Assembly: GCF_009935865.1 (NCBI RefSeq)
Contig: NZ_QWEL01000011.1
Span: 1 to 64,000, forward strand
Origin: Odoribacter sp. Z80
Lineage (GTDB): Bacteria > Bacteroidota > Bacteroidia > Bacteroidales > Marinifilaceae
Reading direction: 5' to 3'
DNA length: 64,000 bases
The first letter of the stretch is position 1. Each line of letters begins with the position of its first letter. Of this stretch, positions 52,502 to 61,635 are shown one piece after another. The notes beneath the pieces were generated by a model, which saw only the letters and a list, made by a program, of their open reading frames with translations, had not been told where the DNA came from and made no database searches. Both the position numbers and the translations under genes were made by a program.

Positions 52502-55312
52502 TTAAAATGATACATTTAAACCGAATATATAAGAACGGGGCGAAGGAGTCGCACCACAATCCACACCTCTCATCAAAGGATCCAAGCCTGAAAATACCTC
52601 AGGGTCAAAACCACTGTATCCGGAAAGAGTCCACAAATTGTTACAGTTTACCGACACACGTACGCCTTTGATAAAGCCCATCCGGTTTTTCATCGGAACA
52701 TCATACTGAACCGCAATACTCTTCAGACGCAAATAACTGCCATCTTCCACCCAACGGTCAGAAGTAACAAAGTTATTGGAAGGATCACCATACGCAGACC
52801 GTGGCAACCAACCATTTCCGGGTTGTTCAGCCGATACCCAACGGTTCAGTACATCCCGGCTCTGATTACTGTAATCAGACATCATGCTTAACCGCTGACG
52901 GAAAAGATTATAAACATCATTGCCATAGCTATAAGTAAATAATGCTGCAAAAGACAACCCTTTCCAGGTCAGATTAGTTCCGAAACCACCATAAAATTCA
53001 GGGATAGGCGAACCGATAACCTGCCGGTCCAGACCGTTGATTTTATGGTCACCATTAATATCTTCCATCTTATAATCTCCCGGCTGGTACTCGGAACCAT
53101 CGGATTTCACCACATCAATCTCTGCTTTAGTGTTGTAAATTCCTTTTACTTTATAACCGTAGAAAGCTCCTAATTCTTCACCTTCTTTAGCCACAGCAGT
53201 AAACTGGTCCATTGTCCGTACAATCTCTCCGTTTTTCAAACTCTTCACTTCATTTTTCAGCGTGGAAATTGTAGCAAAAATGCTCCATTTCAAATCATTT
53301 TTCTGTATGGGATTAACAGCCAAAGACACTTCCACTCCCTGGTTGACTACATCCCCGTTATTCTCATACTGCGGGTCCAAACCGATTTCAATCGGTAAAG
53401 ATTTTTGGGTAATCAGTCCCACAGTCTTCCGGTAATAATAAGAAGCACCTACTTCCAGCAAATTTCCAAACAACGCCGCATTCACACCGGCATCATAATT
53501 ATGCGTATACTCTGGCTTCAAATCATCATTACGCACATTGCCTAAATAAACGCCACCGTAAATATAATAAGCGGCAGGCTTGTAAAGCCGGGCATAATAT
53601 CCGCCGCGTACATCATTATTTCCCGTACGTCCATATTGACCAAACAATTCAACCCATTCCGAAGCTGTTTGCAAGGCTTTCCAACGAACCTCGGCTCCGG
53701 CATACAAATTCCATGCTCCGTCAGCTCCGAAATTTGAAGAACGTTCCAGATTAAAGTTTGCTCCCAAGTTCAGTTTATTCCGCCAGTTCAATCCACCGGA
53801 CAAATACACATTCATCATATTGTGTTCATACCGGGTATTGGCCAAAGAATCCACAAATTTACCCTTGTCCAGAGATTCCATTTCATCACTCGCAGCATTC
53901 ACAGTCCGTCCGAAAATCATCTTCTCCTCATACATATCCATGGATAAACCTGCATTGGCATTATAGGTCAAATCTTCCAAAATATTCCCATGACGATTCA
54001 CCAAAGCTTTCCATCTCATCAGATACTCGCTGTATGAACGTTTGGCACTCTGCCGCTCAATATAACGGTCCATTGCTATTCCTTCTGCCGGCTGATGCAA
54101 TTTTTCGGTCATGGAATTATAACTAACCATTACTTCCGCATTAGCCGAAGTCTTCGAATTAATCGTCCAATCGCCCCGGATCAATGCATCCACTTTATTA
54201 CTCAATCCTTTATTATTCAATCCTTCCACCAAAGCCGCAGGATTGGTCATGCCCAAAGCATCCACTCCGGCCAACTGCTCCACTTTGATCCCTTCAGCAG
54301 AATAATAATCCTTGGACATAAAAGGAGCTTTTGCAGCCGATACAAACAAAGGATTCTGTTTCCAATTACTTCCCTCTCCAAAGAAACGATTGTTTCCATA
54401 ATTATAAGCAAACAAATTCGAAATCTTCACTTTCGGAGATATTTTGAAGTCCAGGTTAAAACGCATATTAATGCGCTGGTCTTTTACCTCTTTCAATACT
54501 TCACTTTCAGAAGTATAACCGATACTGAACAAATAGTGGGTATCACCGTCACCACCCTTCATTTTCAGATACACATCCGAAAAAAGTCCCTTCTGACTCA
54601 ACTCACCGGGCCAGTAAGTCTCATGGCTGTATGCAGGTTGGGAAGGGTCGAAAAGCGGATTCTGTTGCAACTCACCAGCTGAATACCCCCTGTCTGACAT
54701 CATCTGGTACAGATAGGCACGATATTCCGCAGCATTCATCAAAGAAGGTTCAAAATCTGCATCCATAAATCCCACCCGCACGGCTGCATCAATAGTTGCC
54801 GTTCCGGTAGTACCTTTATCGATCTCCATCTCGATAATTCCGTTCCCGGCACGTCCACCATAAAGCACATTGCTATACCCATCCTTTACAATTCGCATGG
54901 AAACTATATCCAACGGATTGATAAAAGTCAGATTGGAATGAAGCACTCCGGAAGCAAAAGGACCCACGTTCGGAGCCTGGCGGGCAGGCAATCCGTCCAC
55001 AAACACATAAGGAGACGTATTCAGATTCACCGAAGTCACACCACGAATCATCATCAGACCGGCATTACCGACAAAACCATTGTAAGCCGTATAAACTCCG
55101 GCTTCTTCCCCCATCAATCCCCGGTCAAACAAAAACATCGAACGCATGGAATATATGTCATTCCACTCTTTTTCTTTCGGCGACACGGCCAAAACAGCTT
55201 GTTTGGTCGTATCGGCCCTCTCTTCCGTTTCCTCCTGAGCCAACGCCAGACGCGGAACATTCAGCCCCAGGAAGCAAAAGAAGAAAATCTTGTATTTATT
55301 AAACATCTTCAT
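52502..55312 (-). CDS. SusC/RagA-family porin lacking the N-terminal CarboxypepD domain
   Basis: 936 residues, versus about 1000-1100 for ordinary SusC. After the signal peptide (FFCFLGLNVPRLALAQ) there is a short linker and then the plug directly (MMIRGVTSVNLNTSPYVFVDGLPA, then NPLDIVSMRIVKDGYSNVLYGG). The N-terminal beta-sandwich (CarboxypepD-like) and any STN domain are missing, and no clear TonB box is seen. The 22-strand barrel and C-terminal KSIAVQYDVPM...SYIFGLNVSF are complete. It pairs with the SusD at 50955. It may still move substrate, or be tuned for a fixed ligand; energising by TonB is uncertain. Confidence 0.88.
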   Translation of the reverse strand: MKMFNKYKIFFFCFLGLNVPRLALAQEETEERADTTKQAVLAVSPKEKEWNDIYSMRSMFLFDRGLMGEEAGVYTAYNGFVGNAGLMMIRGVTSVNLNTSPYVFVDGLPARQAPNVGPFASGVLHSNLTFINPLDIVSMRIVKDGYSNVLYGGRAGNGIIEMEIDKGTTGTATIDAAVRVGFMDADFEPSLMNAAEYRAYLYQMMSDRGYSAGELQQNPLFDPSQPAYSHETYWPGELSQKGLFSDVYLKMKGGDGDTHYLFSIGYTSESEVLKEVKDQRINMRFNLDFKISPKVKISNLFAYNYGNNRFFGEGSNWKQNPLFVSAAKAPFMSKDYYSAEGIKVEQLAGVDALGMTNPAALVEGLNNKGLSNKVDALIRGDWTINSKTSANAEVMVSYNSMTEKLHQPAEGIAMDRYIERQSAKRSYSEYLMRWKALVNRHGNILEDLTYNANAGLSMDMYEEKMIFGRTVNAASDEMESLDKGKFVDSLANTRYEHNMMNVYLSGGLNWRNKLNLGANFNLERSSNFGADGAWNLYAGAEVRWKALQTASEWVELFGQYGRTGNNDVRGGYYARLYKPAAYYIYGGVYLGNVRNDDLKPEYTHNYDAGVNAALFGNLLEVGASYYYRKTVGLITQKSLPIEIGLDPQYENNGDVVNQGVEVSLAVNPIQKNDLKWSIFATISTLKNEVKSLKNGEIVRTMDQFTAVAKEGEELGAFYGYKVKGIYNTKAEIDVVKSDGSEYQPGDYKMEDINGDHKINGLDRQVIGSPIPEFYGGFGTNLTWKGLSFAALFTYSYGNDVYNLFRQRLSMMSDYSNQSRDVLNRWVSAEQPGNGWLPRSAYGDPSNNFVTSDRWVEDGSYLRLKSIAVQYDVPMKNRMGFIKGVRVSVNCNNLWTLSGYSGFDPEVFSGLDPLMRGVDCGATPSPRSYIFGLNVSF

Positions 55313-55342
55313 ATATATTACTTTTTCTGATCAATACATTTA

Positions 55343-56788
55343 TTAGAAGGTGACATTCGGAATCAAATCAAGCCGGTCTATCAGTAAACTGCTATACTCA
55401 TCCATAATAAATTTCAATTCAATGTCTCCCCGCTCCTTCACTTCAATCGTTCCGCAATCCTTGTATTTCAAAACAGTGTATTCGGAGAAATCCCCATCAG
55501 CACTTCCCATGTTAATACCGGATGTAATTGTTGCATTTTCATAAATTAACCTTAAGGTCGGCGTATAAAGATTATTATATATTATCCGCACCTTATATGA
55601 TCCCCGGGCTACATCCGGCACAGTTATCCGAAATGCATCCCCCGTCTGGGCAGCAACAAACCAACAAATGGGCGGCTGGGGTTCATCAAGCAATAACTGA
55701 TGAGAACTGGCCACGGTCATATCTTCTTTCACCATGGCTGGAGCAACAGTAAATACATTCTGCTTATACCCTTTCATAGCGTTAGTTGCCCCGTACAAAT
55801 TAGTCACAATCGTACCAGCCGTATGATCCGACAACTGAATTACATTATACATTTCGTGCACTACGCCATTCAATGCATTGCGGTCAGTACGGGTAGACAC
55901 CCGGAATTGCTGATTCAGGAAAATAAAACCTTTACCGTCATCTCCCACTGTCTTCTTATTGAAAGTCACCACATCTCCTTTAAAGAGAGGCTGCAACATT
56001 TTTTGATCAACATCATTGATAAAATAACGGTTACCCGGGAAAATATGGTATTCCAACCACATTTTCAGAGAATCGGCAGACAACTCTTCAGGATGGAAAG
56101 TAACCTCTTCATCCTCCAAAATAATATCCGGCTCTACAAATAAAGTAATCAAACTATCAGTCAGATAGGAAGTCATTTCAGCCTTTTCAAATAAACCGAG
56201 CATGATTTCAAAACGTCCGTCCTCTTTCAACAATTCATAAACCGACTGGATTGGCGGTTCCAACACAGCATCTATCAGATTCAGATAGCCGTTTTTCAAT
56301 TCAATATTATATTCTTTTATTACAGCCGAATTGTTCAGTTTCATCGCCGTATAAGAAGTCACATCCACAGATAAAAAGTAATTCTTATCCAACATCGTAT
56401 ACTGCGTCATTTTTCCTCCATTCAAGGAATTGGTATGAATCTGGGACTCCAGGGCCGAATATTTCAGGTACATTAACCAATACTCAGGAGCTTTCTCCTT
56501 ATAATTCTTAATCTTCAATTGCCCGAACAAATTATTCCAAGCACTGTCTACCGGAGCAAATACCGTATAAGTACCAGCCGTAGAAATCTGGCTGTAGAAA
56601 CCGGAATAATCACATATCTCCTTGTATACGGAAAGTTCAGGACGTGTCTTGATATAATCGTATATCTGCATATACTCCTCGTCCACATCATATTGCCGGC
56701 CAATAAAATTTTCTTCACAGCCCGTCAGCTGGGTTAAAGCCAATAGAACAATGACAGGAATGATCCATTTATAAATTACTGTTTTCAT
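55343..56788 (-). CDS. Fasciclin (FAS1) domain surface lipoprotein
   Basis: 481 residues. Lipobox Cys24 (LTQLTGCEENF). Two FAS1 domains: the first about residues 40-180 (GFYSQISTAGTYTVFAPVDS), the second about 185-330 with a degenerate start but GVVHEMYNVIQ. The last 130 residues look like a carbohydrate-binding beta sandwich (YKVRIIYNNLYTPTLRLIY). FAS1 domains mediate adhesion. It lies between the two SusCD pairs: 27 nt after the SusD and 30 nt before the short SusC. Frequently found in Odoribacter-like SusCD loci. Confidence 0.85.
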   Translation of the reverse strand: MKTVIYKWIIPVIVLLALTQLTGCEENFIGRQYDVDEEYMQIYDYIKTRPELSVYKEICDYSGFYSQISTAGTYTVFAPVDSAWNNLFGQLKIKNYKEKAPEYWLMYLKYSALESQIHTNSLNGGKMTQYTMLDKNYFLSVDVTSYTAMKLNNSAVIKEYNIELKNGYLNLIDAVLEPPIQSVYELLKEDGRFEIMLGLFEKAEMTSYLTDSLITLFVEPDIILEDEEVTFHPEELSADSLKMWLEYHIFPGNRYFINDVDQKMLQPLFKGDVVTFNKKTVGDDGKGFIFLNQQFRVSTRTDRNALNGVVHEMYNVIQLSDHTAGTIVTNLYGATNAMKGYKQNVFTVAPAMVKEDMTVASSHQLLLDEPQPPICWFVAAQTGDAFRITVPDVARGSYKVRIIYNNLYTPTLRLIYENATITSGINMGSADGDFSEYTVLKYKDCGTIEVKERGDIELKFIMDEYSSLLIDRLDLIPNVTF

Positions 56789-56815
56789 GTTTCTGATATT
56801 TCAACGGTGTGAATA

Positions 56816-58315
56816 TTATTTCTTTCCTTTATAAAATTCCTTTTGCCTCAGCAACAGGTTATTCTGCACCTCTGTATCCCAGTAAGGCAGAAACCAACTT
56901 TCCGGATCATCCAGATAAGCTTTTAAAGTCTGTTCTTTAATGGTTGATGCAGAATATTCACTGACACGGTCTACCAACAAACTCTTATAATCGAAATTCC
57001 GGGCTATACGAACTAACGTAAACCAGTCCTTTCCTTCATAGGCCAATTCTGTCCTGCGTTCACAAATAATCTTATCCATAAAACTCTCATCAGTACCCAT
57101 TTGTTCCGGAGTCACTGTTTCCATCGAGGTGGCCAGACGAATCTCATTGATAGGCTCGACAGCCTCTCCATAACGTCCTAAAGCCCCCAACGCCTCAGCT
57201 TTCATCAACAACACTTCACGGTAACGGTAGAATATAAAATTCACTTTCCCCAGTCCCGTATAGTCCCTGTTTACATATTGTCCATTATCAGCCGATATAC
57301 CCAGGTATTTAAAAGCACCCCAATATATAGACGTACCTACCGCAATTGTCCTGACCGTTCTTTGAGGCCGGATAGTGTCGATGGTCTCATAAGCACCGGA
57401 CTGAGGATATACTTTTCTTACATTGTAATAATAAGCCGTTCTGTTCGCTGTAATTACACCATTAAATAACGTTCCTACAGCACTGTACAGACCTTGATCC
57501 AGGTATTGATATTCAAAAATAGATTCCTTGGAATTTCCGGTAGCAAACATAGAATACCACGTCTCCCAAGTGGTCATATTTCCTTTATAGTCCTTCTCCA
57601 CTTCTTCACATAAATCAATACATTCCTGATATTTTTTTCTCCACAACTTAACGTCTGCCCATAAAGCCCGGACTGCATTCTTCGTGATATACCCCCGGTT
57701 TTCCTCAGGATTCGCATAACTTTCCGGTGCCATGATCAAAGCCCGGGATAAATCCGACTCAATAGAATCCAAAACCACCGCTTCCGGCGTTGCAGCAGCA
57801 TAAGGCAACTGGGTATCCGACTCATACGGCTCTGTGTGATAAGGCACATCTTTAAATGTCCGCACCAGATAAAAATAATACAATGCCCGGATGGCATAAG
57901 CCTGCCCTAACATTTCCTCCATCTCTTCCTGAGTAAAACTACGGTCGTTATCCATCACCAAATGCACATTCTTCAACAGAGAATTAGTCCAATAAATTCC
58001 TTGATAAACAGTAGCCCAACTACACAAAGAATTAGTAATCCGGAGGTCCTGATTGAGAAATTGCCGGTACGAAGCCTCGGCAGACGCCTGCAAACCATAA
58101 ATTTCAGATCGTAATCCACCCCATACAATAAATTTTTGAATATTGTTGTTCAGACTCGTATATACTCCATCCAATGCCGCCTTGGCATGGTCCTTGCTTT
58201 TCCAATATTCTTTTTTTGTCAAAGAATCCGGTATATCCACCGTAAGGAAATTACTACACCCCTGTAAACCCAGGAGAATGACAAAAAATATAGTAATTAT
58301 TATATTCTGTTTCAT
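56816..58315 (-). CDS. SusD/RagB-family lipoprotein
   Basis: 499 residues. Lipid Cys20 (LLGLQGCSNFLTVDIPDSL). The SusD fold has YWKSKDHAKAALDGVYTSL, GQAYAIRALYYFYLVRTFKDVPY, FYRYREVLLMKAEALGALG and CERRTELAYEGKDWFTLVR. It is the lid partner of the large SusC 21 nt upstream. No close similarity to the second SusD beyond the family level, so the two pairs are likely to take different ligands. Confidence 0.94.
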   Translation of the reverse strand: MKQNIIITIFFVILLGLQGCSNFLTVDIPDSLTKKEYWKSKDHAKAALDGVYTSLNNNIQKFIVWGGLRSEIYGLQASAEASYRQFLNQDLRITNSLCSWATVYQGIYWTNSLLKNVHLVMDNDRSFTQEEMEEMLGQAYAIRALYYFYLVRTFKDVPYHTEPYESDTQLPYAAATPEAVVLDSIESDLSRALIMAPESYANPEENRGYITKNAVRALWADVKLWRKKYQECIDLCEEVEKDYKGNMTTWETWYSMFATGNSKESIFEYQYLDQGLYSAVGTLFNGVITANRTAYYYNVRKVYPQSGAYETIDTIRPQRTVRTIAVGTSIYWGAFKYLGISADNGQYVNRDYTGLGKVNFIFYRYREVLLMKAEALGALGRYGEAVEPINEIRLATSMETVTPEQMGTDESFMDKIICERRTELAYEGKDWFTLVRIARNFDYKSLLVDRVSEYSASTIKEQTLKAYLDDPESWFLPYWDTEVQNNLLLRQKEFYKGKK

Positions 58316-58336
58316 ATCTTTTCGTCTTTACTACTA

Positions 58337-61300
58337 TTAAAATGAAGCCCTGATACCAAAAGCAATCTGAGCAGAGGGCGGTGTAGCACTCACGTCAACA
58401 GCAATCTTTGTTAAAGTACCCTTGTTCAATCCGATTTCCGGATTCAATCCCTTATACTTCGTCCCACACCACAAATCCATGGCTGTCATCCAAACCGAAC
58501 ATTGCTTCAAATGCAATTTGCGAACAAAATTCAAGGGTAAATTGTAAGTCAGACTCACCTCTTTCAGTTTAATGAAAGACGCATCTTCCACCCACCGGGA
58601 AGAAGCCGCATAGTTCCAGTCAGCATAATCATAAGCCCGTGGCATATCCGTTACATCACCCTGCCTGCGCCAACGTCTCATAATGGAAGTAGCCTGATTA
58701 TTATCACTTCTCATACTTTCCAGGTCGTAACGTTGTCCATTGATCACATCCTGCTCCAGACTATAATAGAAAGATACTCCCAACGACCAGTTTTTCCAAC
58801 TAACATTATTCCGGATCGTACCGAACATACCAATATTGGCATCTCCGATCTGTACCACATCCAAAGCATTAATCACACCATCGTGGTTAATATCTTCATA
58901 TATCATATCACCGCCTTCAAAAACATGTCCGACAGAAGAAGAATAACGCATTTTTTTCGGAGTACCGTTAGCTTCATACACCACATTTCCATTGAAATCC
59001 CGAACAACAGCATCTTCATCACGGGCATATACTCCCTTAGCTTTATAACCGTAAAAACCTCCGATAACAGAACCTTCCTCCAATTTAGTTTTAAAGCCGT
59101 TGTATACATCCTCAGTATATCCGCCGACTTCACTATCCTTCACATAGTCCGGCATTTTCAGGATCTTCTGACGATTGCGGGTTGCACTGACATAGAGACT
59201 CCATTGGAAGCCCGATTCCAGACGAACCGGAACAACCGTAATTCCCACTTCGACACCAGAGTTCTTCAAATCACCGAAATTGGTATAACGCCTGTTTACT
59301 CCATCACCATCAACATAACCGATTGAGTTGGAAATCATCTCCCTCAACAATAAATCCTTGGTTTTCCGGGTATAATAGTTAAACTCTCCGGCAAAACGAC
59401 CGTTAAACAAATCCCAGTCAACACCACAGTTATACTCCGTAGTCCGTTCCTCATGAATATTGTCATAAGCAAAACCGCTGATGTAAGAGTAAGGATAGTT
59501 CATATAACCTCCGGACGAACTACTGTAAGTAACATCCAACATATTGGTAATATTGGGAAGTTTACCGGTTTGTCCCCAGGAAAAACGAGGTTTTAACATA
59601 CTTACCCATTCTTTTTCCTTCAGGAAAGGCTCCTCCTCCATTCTCCAGGCCAAACCTACCGTCGGATAGATTGAAAAAGGATTTTCCTTACCGTATTGGG
59701 AAGAACCTTCCGTCTTTAATGAAACATTCAGATTATACCGGTTCAGCAAACGGTACTGTGCATCCAAAACCACACTGATACTCGTGCTTTCCGAATTAGA
59801 ACCTTTCGCATAGTCATACATGGCAGCACCCCCACTCTCCGTCATATTAGATGAACCGCTCCGGTTGTAACTCATGTCTGTAGAACCTCCGGTATTGTAA
59901 ATTAAATCAAAGATTCCGTTCAAAGCCACATAGTGCACATCGTTATTTATCGGACGATAGAGAAGTCTGTTTTTATTCATCAACAGCATATTGTAACTAT
60001 TGTCACGAACACCGCGGTTAAAATAAGAAGCATGTCCGAACAATCCCAAAGCTTCCGACGGTACAAAAAACTCATTTCCCCCCTCCTTGTAATCCACAGA
60101 CACCATAGTAAAGAAATTCAGGTCCTTGTTAATATTAAAATCCAGGGACAAAAGAGAAGTAAACTGATTTTCACGACTTTCAAAAGTAGCATTGTCCACC
60201 ATTGCAATCGGATTATACATCTTCGTACCAATACTCGGAATGGAATGACCACCACTTCCTTCATCGTCAATGAAATATTCATTACCGTCCAAAGTATAGA
60301 CAGGCAAGAAAGCTGCTCTACGATAAGCAAAACCACGAGGGTTTATCAATTCATTTGACCATCTGTTCAAACCATAAAGAGGCCATTCCCAGGAACGCTT
60401 ATCTTTCATCTGATTGTTATACTGGAATTTCGCAGAAATCTTCAGTTTATCTGACATCCGGTAGTCCAGGTTAATCATCGTATTAAAACGATTAAAACCA
60501 CCACCCTTGGTTGTTCCGTATTCCGTATCATAACCCATACTCCAATAATAACTCAAACGGTCGCCTCCTCCTCTCAAAGAAAAATTGTATTTCTGTTGAA
60601 ATCCGGTACGGGTCAACATTTTTACCATATCCGTGTTATTATTATAAATCCACGCATCCGTCCGCGTCAAATCGCCCCGCAATTCTTTCATATCACTTTG
60701 CCTGTCTTCCCCCACTGTGTTTGCGCGTGATTCAATAACATACATACGCTGTTGGTCACCGTTCAGCAAAGGAATACGGTCCGGCTTCAAGACAGCTGTC
60801 CAGGTTCCTGAAGCTGAAAACTGAGGTTTTCCGCTCTTTCCACGTTTCGTACGAATGACAATTACACCGTTGGCACCACGGGAACCGTAGATAGCAGTAG
60901 AAGAAGCATCTTTCAAAATATCTATGGATTCAATATCCGCAGGGTCCAAACCAGCAATCGGACTGGAACCGAAATTATTCAAATCAGATACATTATAATC
61001 TTCTCCCAACACTTCAGCACCGTCAATCACCCACAACGGTTTGTTGTTTCCTTCCAGAGAAGTCACACCACGAATACTCATGGATGCACCAGCCCCCGGA
61101 TCACCGCTATTAAAAGTCACCTGCAAACCCGGAGCCGCACCTTGCAACAATTGATCGACCGAAGATACCGGCTGGTTTTCCAGCACCTTCATATCTACAG
61201 CAGTGATCGCATTGGACATATCTTTACGGGATTTGGAAATCATACCCATATCAGCCTGACGCTCCCGTTTTCCGTAAACCACAACCTCTTCCAATTGCTT

Positions 61301-61624
61301 GTCATCACTCTTCAGAATAATCTCATAATTTTTACCCGCTTCAAAAGGTAAGGTAATTGTTTTCAATCCTACAAAAGAGAAAGCGATCTGGGTAATACCT
61401 TCCGGCACCAAAACCCGGAACTTACCGTCAATATCCGTTGTCGTACCACCAAACACACGATTGTTGGCATTCAACATAATCACCGTCGCCCCAATCAAAG
61501 GATTTTCTTTGCTTTCCTCGTAGACAACGCCCTGAATATAATTCCCCTGCGCTGCAACTTCTTCAGCACACCATATCGTTAATAGTGCGAGTACACTGAT
61601 ATACTTTAACCATTTTATCCACAT
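58337..61624 (-). CDS. SusC/RagA-family TonB-linked outer-membrane transporter
   Basis: 1095 residues. Signal peptide, then a CarboxypepD-like domain (about 28-115, YIQGVVYEESKENPLIGATV), a TonB-box-like LEEVVVYG, the plug (SVDQLLQGAAPGLQVT, then IESIDILKDASSTAIYGSRG) and a barrel ending SAQIAFGIRASF. It imports oligomers captured by its SusD partner, driven by TonB. It lies 11 nt after the FAS1 gene. The substrate is unknown. Confidence 0.96.
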   Translation of the reverse strand: MWIKWLKYISVLALLTIWCAEEVAAQGNYIQGVVYEESKENPLIGATVIMLNANNRVFGGTTTDIDGKFRVLVPEGITQIAFSFVGLKTITLPFEAGKNYEIILKSDDKQLEEVVVYGKRERQADMGMISKSRKDMSNAITAVDMKVLENQPVSSVDQLLQGAAPGLQVTFNSGDPGAGASMSIRGVTSLEGNNKPLWVIDGAEVLGEDYNVSDLNNFGSSPIAGLDPADIESIDILKDASSTAIYGSRGANGVIVIRTKRGKSGKPQFSASGTWTAVLKPDRIPLLNGDQQRMYVIESRANTVGEDRQSDMKELRGDLTRTDAWIYNNNTDMVKMLTRTGFQQKYNFSLRGGGDRLSYYWSMGYDTEYGTTKGGGFNRFNTMINLDYRMSDKLKISAKFQYNNQMKDKRSWEWPLYGLNRWSNELINPRGFAYRRAAFLPVYTLDGNEYFIDDEGSGGHSIPSIGTKMYNPIAMVDNATFESRENQFTSLLSLDFNINKDLNFFTMVSVDYKEGGNEFFVPSEALGLFGHASYFNRGVRDNSYNMLLMNKNRLLYRPINNDVHYVALNGIFDLIYNTGGSTDMSYNRSGSSNMTESGGAAMYDYAKGSNSESTSISVVLDAQYRLLNRYNLNVSLKTEGSSQYGKENPFSIYPTVGLAWRMEEEPFLKEKEWVSMLKPRFSWGQTGKLPNITNMLDVTYSSSSGGYMNYPYSYISGFAYDNIHEERTTEYNCGVDWDLFNGRFAGEFNYYTRKTKDLLLREMISNSIGYVDGDGVNRRYTNFGDLKNSGVEVGITVVPVRLESGFQWSLYVSATRNRQKILKMPDYVKDSEVGGYTEDVYNGFKTKLEEGSVIGGFYGYKAKGVYARDEDAVVRDFNGNVVYEANGTPKKMRYSSSVGHVFEGGDMIYEDINHDGVINALDVVQIGDANIGMFGTIRNNVSWKNWSLGVSFYYSLEQDVINGQRYDLESMRSDNNQATSIMRRWRRQGDVTDMPRAYDYADWNYAASSRWVEDASFIKLKEVSLTYNLPLNFVRKLHLKQCSVWMTAMDLWCGTKYKGLNPEIGLNKGTLTKIAVDVSATPPSAQIAFGIRASF

Positions 61625-61635
61625 AATTTAGACTT

